Below are positions 6,741 through 12,199 of a DNA stretch of 12,199 bases, piece after piece. Where the stretch lies: positions 1-12,199 of the forward strand of contig JAJYYW010000008.1 in the NCBI GenBank assembly GCA_021800575.1. The letters are read 5' to 3'. The translations under genes and the position numbers were made by a program. The notes below the pieces were generated by a model. The model saw only the letters and a program-made list of their open reading frames with translations. It was not told the origin of the DNA and ran no database searches. Numbering within the stretch: the first letter of the stretch is position 1; every line of letters starts with the position of its first letter. The DNA comes from a bacterium (GTDB taxonomy: Bacteria > JAMCPX01).

Positions 6741-9092
6741 TCACGCCTTTTTGACCAGCAGTTTGAAGTGGGTGCTGTCGAGCTTATCGATCGAAACGAT
6801 GGTGTTCCCGTCGTTCTCGAGACTCCTGGGCACATTGGTGATAGGCTCGCCGTCGTCAAGATAGATCTCAAGCTCGTCCCCGCTGGTCAGTTCTTCCAGC
6901 TTTAACTTCGCTTTCACGTAATTGTACGGGCATTTGACGCCCTTTAAATCCAGTATCTCGTTAGTCATGTTCACCTCTTTTTTGGTTGTTTCTTGCAGAG
7001 ATTTCCCGCTCAAGAGTGCTTCATCAAAGGACTCTGTAATTTTTCGTATGGCGTGGATCGATTTTTTAACATCGCGGACCGTTTTCCGTATGTCTGCAGG
7101 TTGTTCACACGCTATGAGGGCACCGTAGAGATCGCTGACCGATGCATCCACGATGTTTGCCGAGCGCAGGCCGGCAACGAAGCCGGCAAGGTCCCGTCCC
7201 GGCATATCGGGGTCTTCCCCCTGCATGATAAGGATCGCCTTCAACGCGTACGTCATTGCTGCTTCCGCCTGTTCAAGTGCTTGCCGATCCAGACTACGGC
7301 CTGCAAACGTATCCGCGTCCATGATCCTGGTTTCGGCCCTGTTGAGGAATATCTCGATGGTGTCCACCACGCCTCCAGCGCATTCGCCCTTACCGATGTC
7401 CTTGATGCTGAACGGCTCATCCATGCCGTAGTCGTAATAAAACTGCGGTGAACGTTCATACTCGGGGAGGTACGAATACGGAAGCAGCTTCTCTGTCAGT
7501 CGTTCTTCGCCAAACCGTTCAACCCACTGGTTGAATGGTTCGTCTCCCTGTTTTGTGGAAGTGTACAAATCCAGGATCGTTCCCGTGAATGCCGGAACAT
7601 GTTTTGCCGGTATCTTGAGAAAAGGTTTCGCAATGGCAAACGTGTCGTGCTTGCCGTTACCGCCGAGGTATACCTGGTAAAACGGCGCGTGCCTGTCGCC
7701 GACACGGCGTGCAACACCGCTGAAGCCGATATTGCCTATGGCGTGCTGTCCGCACGAATTGGGACATCCGCAGACCCTGATGGAGATATCCGTACAACCT
7801 GTTTTACGCTGTGTGCTCAGGGTATCACGGATTGCCTGTGCGAGTCCCTGGGAGCGAGCAATACCGAGGTTGCAGGTCTTCGCGCCCGGGCAGCTCACAA
7901 TATTGAACAGCGAATCAGCACCCTGGAGAAAACCTCGGTTTTCCAGATCGTCATACACCGTGTCCAGGCTGGCGGTGCTGACCCATGGTATGATGAGATT
8001 CTGACCCAGGGATGCCCTGATCTCGCCGCTGCCGTAGAAACGGGACAGATGCGCAATCTCCCTGAGCTGCTGTGCTGAGATGTCGCCGAAAGGCAGGTGC
8101 AGGGTGATGGCGGAATAGCCCTGCTGTTTCTGTGGTGTCACGTCGTTCCGGAGCCAGTGTTCTTTCGGATTATCGACCCCGTTCGTGTCTGGTTTCTTAA
8201 TTCCCGCGTCTCCGGAAGGTTCTCCGCAGGGAGAGAGTGCCGGGGATTCACCGGGGGCTGTGCTACCGTATATTCCCTGCACAGCCGTGAACTCTTTATC
8301 GATCAGCGCCGCTGCCGCAGACGCGCCGTGTTCCTCAAAAATGTACTTCAGCCGCGCCATGTTTCTGTTGATCCGGTTGCCATGTCTGTCAAACACCCGC
8401 ACGATAGCCTCGGCATATTGGATCGCCTGATCGTGTGGAATAAAACCCCTGAGCAGGAACGCCGGTCTCGGATGCCCGCCGAGCCCGCCGCCTCCATAAA
8501 CGCGGAAGCCCGGTTCGTCATTGTTCATTGTTGCGATGAAACCGATATCATTGATCCTGCTGTAAGCGCAGTCGTCACTGCATCCGCTGTAGGCTATCTT
8601 AAATTTCCTCGGCATGTTCTGGCAGAGTGGATTGCGCAGGAAATGTTCGGTTGTCTTTTGCGCGATATCCGATACCGAAAACACCTCTTTTGCGCACAGA
8701 CCGGCGAGCGGGCATGCCGTGATGTTTCTGACCGAGTTTCCGCACGCTTCGCGTGTCGTGATGCCTGCTTCGGCATATGCAGTGAGTATAGTGGCTGTGT
8801 CTTTCAAGGCCACCCAGTGGATTTGAATGTCCTGCCTGGTCGTAAGATGTACCTGTCCGCGCGCATATTTTTCTGCTATATCGGCAATGCGCTCAAGCTG
8901 ATAATCAAAAATCCTGCCCTGAGGCAGCTTGGTCCTTACCATGTAAAAGCCCGGTTGCCGCTGGCTATAAATACCATGGTTAAGCCGGATGATTTTAAAC
9001 TTCTCTTCACTGATGGTTCCTGCAAGAAACCTGTCTATGTGTTCCTTGAACTCATCAATCTCCGGTTTGATTAATTCCTTTAAAATTTGCAT
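6741..9092 (-). CDS. Siroheme [4Fe-4S] nitrite/sulfite reductase with C-terminal helical region and TusA-like domain
   Basis: 783 residues, cytoplasmic. Residues 30-190 and 325-480 are the two pseudo-symmetric halves of the nitrite/sulfite reductase fold. The first half has TTRQ (R86), SVRN (R122) and RKFK (K163, K165), matching the basic residues that bind substrate in sulfite reductase, and also C127-x5-C133 with C171-x3-C175. The second half has C401-x5-C407 and C443-x3-C447, the usual siroheme-linked cluster ligands. A low-complexity linker (about 278-320) joins the halves. Residues 560-700 are mainly helical and unassigned. Residues 709-783 resemble TusA, with C721-P in KGVKCPYNYVK, but Asn replaces the second motif proline. 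The reaction would be six-electron reduction of sulfite to sulfide or nitrite to ammonia; which one cannot be told from sequence. The start is supported by AGGAGT four bases upstream (9097-9102). The usual partner electron donor is not in the window. Confidence 0.88.
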   Translation of the reverse strand: MQILKELIKPEIDEFKEHIDRFLAGTISEEKFKIIRLNHGIYSQRQPGFYMVRTKLPQGRIFDYQLERIADIAEKYARGQVHLTTRQDIQIHWVALKDTATILTAYAEAGITTREACGNSVRNITACPLAGLCAKEVFSVSDIAQKTTEHFLRNPLCQNMPRKFKIAYSGCSDDCAYSRINDIGFIATMNNDEPGFRVYGGGGLGGHPRPAFLLRGFIPHDQAIQYAEAIVRVFDRHGNRINRNMARLKYIFEEHGASAAAALIDKEFTAVQGIYGSTAPGESPALSPCGEPSGDAGIKKPDTNGVDNPKEHWLRNDVTPQKQQGYSAITLHLPFGDISAQQLREIAHLSRFYGSGEIRASLGQNLIIPWVSTASLDTVYDDLENRGFLQGADSLFNIVSCPGAKTCNLGIARSQGLAQAIRDTLSTQRKTGCTDISIRVCGCPNSCGQHAIGNIGFSGVARRVGDRHAPFYQVYLGGNGKHDTFAIAKPFLKIPAKHVPAFTGTILDLYTSTKQGDEPFNQWVERFGEERLTEKLLPYSYLPEYERSPQFYYDYGMDEPFSIKDIGKGECAGGVVDTIEIFLNRAETRIMDADTFAGRSLDRQALEQAEAAMTYALKAILIMQGEDPDMPGRDLAGFVAGLRSANIVDASVSDLYGALIACEQPADIRKTVRDVKKSIHAIRKITESFDEALLSGKSLQETTKKEVNMTNEILDLKGVKCPYNYVKAKLKLEELTSGDELEIYLDDGEPITNVPRSLENDGNTIVSIDKLDSTHFKLLVKKA
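6966..6978 (-). promoter_or_regulatory. Internal ribosome binding site and ATG for a separate TusA-like product
   Basis: Within the reductase frame, AGAGGTGA (complement of 6971-6978) lies two bases before an in-frame ATG (complement of 6966-6968), after a run of A residues. Initiation here would yield a free 75-residue TusA-like protein (6741-6968), the normal length of stand-alone TusA. The sequence match is as good as that of the real gene starts in this window. Whether it is used cannot be seen; it may be a relic of two genes that fused. Confidence 0.5.
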
Positions 9093-9247
9093 TGTTACTC
9101 CTATATAAGTAAATTACTAATATATTAGTTAAGCAATTATAAGTAATATTGTCAAGAAATATATGATCAGACTCCAATATCTGCAAAAATATTGTTTATT
9201 ACTTTTTTCTTGCACTCGGGAGCCTTGCTTGTTACAAGATAATATCT
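9093..9247. promoter_or_regulatory. AT-rich divergent spacer with promoter-like elements
   Basis: 155 bases separate the divergent reductase and transporter genes. On the minus strand a perfect TTGACA (complement of 9150-9155) has no good -10 at the usual distance; 17 bases on is TTAACT. A perfect TATAAT (complement of 9136-9141) lies only eight bases from it. TATAAGTAA is repeated directly at 9104-9112 and 9138-9146. On the plus strand, TTGCAC (9210-9215), 17 bases, then TACAAG (9233-9238) is a weak match for the transporter. Transcription of both genes probably starts here, but the exact sites are uncertain. Confidence 0.45.
9116..9129. promoter_or_regulatory. Candidate operator palindrome upstream of the reductase gene
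   Basis: ACTAATATATTAGT is a perfect 14-base palindrome, 24 bases upstream of the reductase ATG and just downstream of the TTGACA element. The position suits a repressor or activator site. It does not match the FNR/CRP pattern. The regulator is unknown. Confidence 0.4.
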
Positions 9248-10420
9248 ATGTGGAACATAATTGTTACAGGGTTTACCTCGCTGTTTACCGATATTTCCAG
9301 TGAGATGATATACCCGATCATATCTCTGTACCTGCTTGCACTTGGTGCGGGACCGGCGCTCATAGGATTTATCGAGGGCATTGCGGAGAGCACTGCCAGC
9401 CTCGTGAAGGTATTCTCGGGCGCTCTCTCTGACAAGATCAATAAAAGGAAACCTCTTGCCATACTCGGATATTCGTTTTCGCCCATCGGGAAATTTTTTA
9501 TGTGGGCAGCGAACAGCTGGGCATTCGTATTTACCGGCAGAACACTGGACAGGTTCGGCAAGGGCATTCGGACAGCTCCGCGCGATGCAATCATAGCCGA
9601 GTCCGGAAAAGAAGAAAAGCGTGGCTCTTCCTTTGGATTGCACAGGGCCATGGACACGATGGGAGCAATCATCGGTGTGGTCATGGCCATCTTTATCCTT
9701 GAACACTTTGGTCTTGACAAAGGCATGCACACGGCACAGCACATGCAGTCATATCTTCCGGCATTCAAAATCATTATTCTGCTGAGCCTGATACCCGCTG
9801 TTATCGGTGTTGGGGTACTTTTCCTGGTCAGGGAAACAGGAACCGGAAAGCCCATAGCAAAATCGTTGTCCTTTCACTGGTCAAAGCTGGACCGGCGGTT
9901 AAAGGCGTTCCTTATCGTAACGCTTATTTTCACCCTCGGGAATTCTTCGAACCAGTTTTTACTCCTGCGTGCGAAAAATATAGGTTTTTCCGTGGAAGGC
10001 GTCCTGTTCCTGTACCTTGCCTATAATGTCATATATGCACTGATTGCATGGCCTGCAGGCAGGCTGTCGGACAGGATAGGCAGAAAGACGCTTATCGTCG
10101 CAGGATATCTGATCTACGCGCTTGTCTATATGGGGTTCGCCATGTCGACGTCGGACGCCATGATATGGGGGTTATTCGGCGTGTACGGGGTCTACATCGC
10201 CTTTACCGAAGGGGTCGAGAAGGCCCTGGTGGCAGATATAGCTCCCAAAGACCTTAAGGCTACGTTGATAGGGCTTCACGCAACATTGGTCGGTATCGGG
10301 CTGTTCCCGGCGTCGCTGCTCGCGGGTGTCATCTGGGACGTGCTTGGTCCGCAGTATACCTTCTATTTCGGCGGAGTAATGGGCCTTATCGCAGCCGCCG
10401 GCATGCTGATCGTGCTTTAA
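9248..10420 (+). CDS. Major facilitator superfamily transporter
   Basis: 390 residues, about 11-12 membrane helices in two halves. The N-terminus TGFTSLFTDISSEMIYP and the segments GLIEGIAESTASL-like (residues 40-52), DRFGKGIRTAPRDA (101-114) and FGLHRAMDT (129-137) are typical of a widespread, poorly characterised bacterial MFS group. The family's motif A appears as SGALSDKINKRKP (57-69) and again as AGRLSDRIGRK (270-280), between the second and third helices of each half. Substrate cannot be inferred; members are often annotated only as MFS or drug transporters. The ATG at 9248 has no recognisable Shine-Dalgarno. No in-frame ATG, GTG or TTG lies between it and the upstream stop near 9164, and starting later would remove the first helix. 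The gene is divergent from the reductase and could serve the same stimulus, but nothing shows that directly. Confidence 0.88.
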   Translation: MWNIIVTGFTSLFTDISSEMIYPIISLYLLALGAGPALIGFIEGIAESTASLVKVFSGALSDKINKRKPLAILGYSFSPIGKFFMWAANSWAFVFTGRTLDRFGKGIRTAPRDAIIAESGKEEKRGSSFGLHRAMDTMGAIIGVVMAIFILEHFGLDKGMHTAQHMQSYLPAFKIIILLSLIPAVIGVGVLFLVRETGTGKPIAKSLSFHWSKLDRRLKAFLIVTLIFTLGNSSNQFLLLRAKNIGFSVEGVLFLYLAYNVIYALIAWPAGRLSDRIGRKTLIVAGYLIYALVYMGFAMSTSDAMIWGLFGVYGVYIAFTEGVEKALVADIAPKDLKATLIGLHATLVGIGLFPASLLAGVIWDVLGPQYTFYFGGVMGLIAAAGMLIVL

Positions 10421-10548
10421 GATGGCGGAGGGGCAGGGCTTCTTCACCCCGTGCATCTGCTTATTCGTCTCCCGCTGTATGATGACTCTGCGGGGAATGA
10501 CAATAAAAAAAGGGCTTGCCGGAGCAAGCCCCTGAACATCGGTTATCG
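10421..10548. other. Convergent spacer between transporter and dehydrogenase genes
   Basis: 128 bases without a gene. It holds the minus-strand terminator at 10505-10531 and a longer-looped inverted repeat CCCGC/GCGGG (10471-10475 and 10490-10494) without a T tract. I see nothing else in it. Confidence 0.5.
10505..10531 (-). terminator. Rho-independent terminator of the dehydrogenase gene
   Basis: On the minus strand an eight-pair stem GGGCTTGC/GCAAGCCC (10512-10531) with a four-base loop is followed directly by seven T residues (complement of 10505-10511). It begins 17 bases after the dehydrogenase stop. On the plus strand the hairpin lacks a following T tract, so it acts mainly for the minus strand. 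Confidence 0.92.
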
Positions 10549-11391
10549 TCAGTCTGCGAGGATCTCGTTGATCTTGCCCTGGATTTCCTGCGGGGTCCAC
10601 ATGCCTTCGGCCTTTGTGACGCCGTCGGTCATCTTCATGTAAAACTGGTATATCTTCCTCCCCTGGACACCGAATATCTTGCCCGTGATGCCTTTCGACA
10701 GGTCCGAAGCGAGGAACACCACGACCGGAGAGATGTGTTCCGGTGCGAGGTCCTTTTCCTGTCCTGCGAACATGGGAAGATCCTCGGTCATCCTGGTGTA
10801 CGCTATCGGGGCGACCGCATTCACGGTAATGCCGGCTTTCTCGAGTTCCATGGCATCCGTCTTGGTCATTGAATAGATGCCTCCCTTCGCAGCGCTGTAA
10901 TTTGTCTGGCCGAAGTTTCCCATCAGCCCTGCTATGGACGTTGTGTTGATTATCCTTCCGCCCTGTGCCTGTTCTTTCAGAAACCGTGCAGCAGCCTGCG
11001 TTACGGCAAACGTTCCTTTCAGGTGTACCGCTATGACAAGGTCGAATTCTTCCTCGGTCATCTTCAGCAGTGTTTTGTCGCGCAGGATACCGGCGTTGTT
11101 GACGACGATGTCCAGCCTTCCAAAGGCGCTGGTCGCCGTTTTAATAATGTTGGCAGCGCCCTGTATGGTTGCCACGGAGTCATAGTTTGCAACAGCATTT
11201 CCGCCCATCTTTTTGATCTCGTCGACAACAACATCAGCGGCCTTTGACGATGAACCCGAACCGTCCCGCGTACCTCCCAGATCGTTGATGACAACCTTTG
11301 CGCCTTCCTTGACCATCGCCAACGCATGCTGTCTCCCGATACCGGAACCCGAGCCGGTGATTATCGCTACCTTTCCATCCAAAAGTCCCAT
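10549..11391 (-). CDS. Short-chain dehydrogenase/reductase, 3-hydroxyacyl-CoA dehydrogenase-like
   Basis: 280 residues, a classical SDR. The nucleotide-binding turn is TGSGSGIG (12-19), the NNAG motif is at 98-101, and the catalytic residues are S152, Y165 and K169 (YSAAK). The motifs INDLGG (35-40) with the following GSGSSS insertion, and the C-terminal extension (YQFYMKMTDG then WTPQEI, 248-270), resemble the (3R)-hydroxyacyl-CoA dehydrogenase domain of peroxisomal multifunctional enzyme 2 and its bacterial relatives more than plain FabG. The likely reaction is NAD(P)-dependent oxidation or reduction of a 3-hydroxyacyl-CoA or similar alcohol; the exact substrate is unproven. The start is strongly supported by AAGGAGGT (complement of 11398-11405), six bases upstream. 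The gene lies 116 bases downstream of bioF with its own promoter-like region and terminator, so it may be a single-gene unit. Confidence 0.88.
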   Translation of the reverse strand: MGLLDGKVAIITGSGSGIGRQHALAMVKEGAKVVINDLGGTRDGSGSSSKAADVVVDEIKKMGGNAVANYDSVATIQGAANIIKTATSAFGRLDIVVNNAGILRDKTLLKMTEEEFDLVIAVHLKGTFAVTQAAARFLKEQAQGGRIINTTSIAGLMGNFGQTNYSAAKGGIYSMTKTDAMELEKAGITVNAVAPIAYTRMTEDLPMFAGQEKDLAPEHISPVVVFLASDLSKGITGKIFGVQGRKIYQFYMKMTDGVTKAEGMWTPQEIQGKINEILAD

Positions 11392-11413
11392 AAGCGTACC
11401 TCCTTTTTAATTT

Positions 11414-11429
11414 TTGATAATATAATCAA
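11414..11429. promoter_or_regulatory. Candidate operator in the dehydrogenase leader
   Basis: TTGATAATATAATCAA is a 16-base inverted repeat with one mismatched pair, located nine bases upstream of the Shine-Dalgarno. The arms TTGAT/ATCAA recall the FNR/CRP half-sites, but their spacing is six and not four bases. It could be a repressor site for an acyl-CoA-responsive regulator, which is only a guess. Confidence 0.35.
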
Positions 11430-11454
11430 TAAAAACTATTTCGTGTCCTGTCAA
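11426..11454 (-). promoter_or_regulatory. Candidate promoter of the dehydrogenase gene
   Basis: On the minus strand TTGACA (complement of 11449-11454) is a perfect -35 element. Seventeen bases on lies TATTGA (complement of 11426-11431), a weak -10 that overlaps the inverted repeat at 11414-11429. The better TATATT (complement of 11419-11424) is 24 bases away, which is too far. The promoter is plausible because of the AT-rich context between bioF and the dehydrogenase. Confidence 0.4.
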
Positions 11455-11507
11455 CAGAAATTGCATTGTCCGGCCGCATCACGGCAGGAGAGGCGCGCTC
11501 CCCGTGG

Positions 11508-12199
11508 TCAGAGGAGACGGAAAATCTTTGTCATCGCATCCAGGACCTGCCCGAGCATTTTTTTGGTGTGCGCTGCGGTGACGGTTATCCGCAATCTCGA
11601 GGTACCCTCGGGCACCGAGGGCGGCCGGATGCCCGAAACAAAAATGCCCTGATCGAAGAGCAGTGAGGACATCCGCATCGTCGTAGCAGCATCGCCGATG
11701 ATGACCGGTATGATGGGGGTCGGGTCCCGGGGTATGTCAAATCCAATTTTTCGCAGACCGTTTCTCAAAAACGTTATATTGTCCTGCAATGCCTTCCGCA
11801 ACTCCGGATGGCTTTGCACAAGCCCGATGGCTTTCGAGCTTACGGAGCATACGGCCGGTGGCAGGGCGGTTGTAAAAATAAACGCGCGTGACGTGTTGAC
11901 AAGGTAGTCGGTCAGGACCTTGCTTCCTGCAGCGTACGCGCCGAAACTTCCCAGGGCCTTGCCCAGCGTACCCATCTGGATGGGGATCCGCGAGCTTACG
12001 CCGAGCATCTCCGCCGCACCCCTGCCGTCTTTGCCGAGCACGCCGGTTGCATGGGCTTCATCGATCATCAGGAGCGCATGGTGTTTTTCTGCGATCTCCA
12101 CCAGCTCCTTCAGCGGGGCGATGTCTCCATCCATACTGAAGACGCTGTCTGTCACGAGAAGTATTTTGAACGGTGTTCGCGGACGGGTCTTTCGATCGA
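11508..12199 (-). CDS. bioF: 8-amino-7-oxononanoate synthase, C-terminal part (5' end outside window)
   Basis: About 230 residues are visible; the frame runs out of the right edge, so the GTG at 12155 is internal. BioF is a PLP enzyme of the alpha-oxoamine synthase family that condenses pimeloyl-CoA or pimeloyl-ACP with L-alanine in biotin synthesis. Visible signatures are VTDSVFSMDGDIAPL, IDEAHATGVLG (Asp pairing with the PLP ring, codon near 12062) and GTLGKALGSFGAY, whose Lys (11958-11960) forms the Schiff base. RAFIFTTALPP, TPIIPVIIGD and IRPPSVPEGTSRLRIT follow in family order. These favour BioF over 2-amino-3-ketobutyrate ligase, though the two are close. The C-terminus looks complete. 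Other biotin genes would be expected to the right, outside the window. Confidence 0.9.
   Translation of the reverse strand, partial: DRKTRPRTPFKILLVTDSVFSMDGDIAPLKELVEIAEKHHALLMIDEAHATGVLGKDGRGAAEMLGVSSRIPIQMGTLGKALGSFGAYAAGSKVLTDYLVNTSRAFIFTTALPPAVCSVSSKAIGLVQSHPELRKALQDNITFLRNGLRKIGFDIPRDPTPIIPVIIGDAATTMRMSSLLFDQGIFVSGIRPPSVPEGTSRLRITVTAAHTKKMLGQVLDAMTKIFRLL

Noticed and set aside
8097..9074. Long open frame (325 codons) on the plus strand opposite the reductase gene
   Set aside because: The minus strand encodes a full reductase with conserved motifs through this region. The plus-strand translation shows no recognisable domain and is rich in Cys and Arg, as expected for an antisense shadow.
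6741..9092. Dissimilatory sulfite reductase (DsrAB) identity
   Set aside because: The chain contains both halves in one polypeptide in the nitrite/sulfite reductase order, without the ferredoxin insert or partner genes typical of dsrAB.
9136..9155. TTGACA plus TATAAT as a standard promoter of the reductase gene
   Set aside because: Both hexamers are perfect but only eight bases apart; sigma-70 needs about 17.
10471..10494. CCCGC/GCGGG inverted repeat as terminator of the transporter gene
   Set aside because: The loop is 14 bases, the stem only five pairs and no T tract follows.
11414..11429. FNR or CRP binding site in the dehydrogenase leader
   Set aside because: TTGAT and ATCAA are six bases apart, whereas FNR sites need four.
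12153..12155. GTG at 12155 as start of bioF
   Set aside because: The frame continues upstream to the window edge with family-typical sequence, and the motif would be cut in the middle.

Overview
The window reads as chromosomal DNA of a diderm, probably anaerobic bacterium. It is densely coded with short gaps and of moderate G+C by eye. Exported propeller proteins, membrane-anchored thioredoxins with CcdA, a siroheme-type nitrite/sulfite reductase and biotin synthesis all fit such an organism. A Desulfobacterota- or Nitrospirota-like host is my guess from gene style only; no rRNA or other marker is present. I see no tRNA, rRNA, CRISPR array, IS element or phage gene, and no gene-free stretch longer than about 155 bases.

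Left part, plus strand. A protein truncated by the window edge carries an IPT/TIG segment and about 18 NHL-type repeats. It is followed after 26 bases by an exported kelch-type propeller protein with an N-terminal beta domain. Then comes mazG (nucleotide pyrophosphohydrolase). A promoter-like sequence overlaps the mazG stop and precedes a tight cluster: two different TlpA/ResA-like thioredoxins whose genes overlap by 4 bases, then ccdA, which would feed them electrons from the cytoplasm.

Middle. Convergent to ccdA is a large minus-strand gene for a siroheme [4Fe-4S] nitrite/sulfite reductase, extended by a helical region and a TusA-like sulfur-carrier domain. Both halves of the reductase keep a full set of cluster cysteines. 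The TusA part has its own internal Shine-Dalgarno and ATG. An AT-rich divergent spacer with a perfect 14-base palindrome separates this gene from a plus-strand major-facilitator transporter.

Right part, minus strand. The C-terminal part of bioF (8-amino-7-oxononanoate synthase) runs in from the right edge. After a 116-base spacer with a promoter-like element and an operator-like palindrome comes a short-chain dehydrogenase gene, which ends in a clear rho-independent terminator convergent with the transporter.

The most interesting area is about 4.7-9.2 kb. An envelope thiol-reducing module (TlpA-like, TlpA-like, CcdA) faces a sulfite/nitrite reductase joined to a sulfur-carrier domain. Each family is known. 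The domain combination, the doubled cluster motif and the possible two-product translation are what deserve checking.
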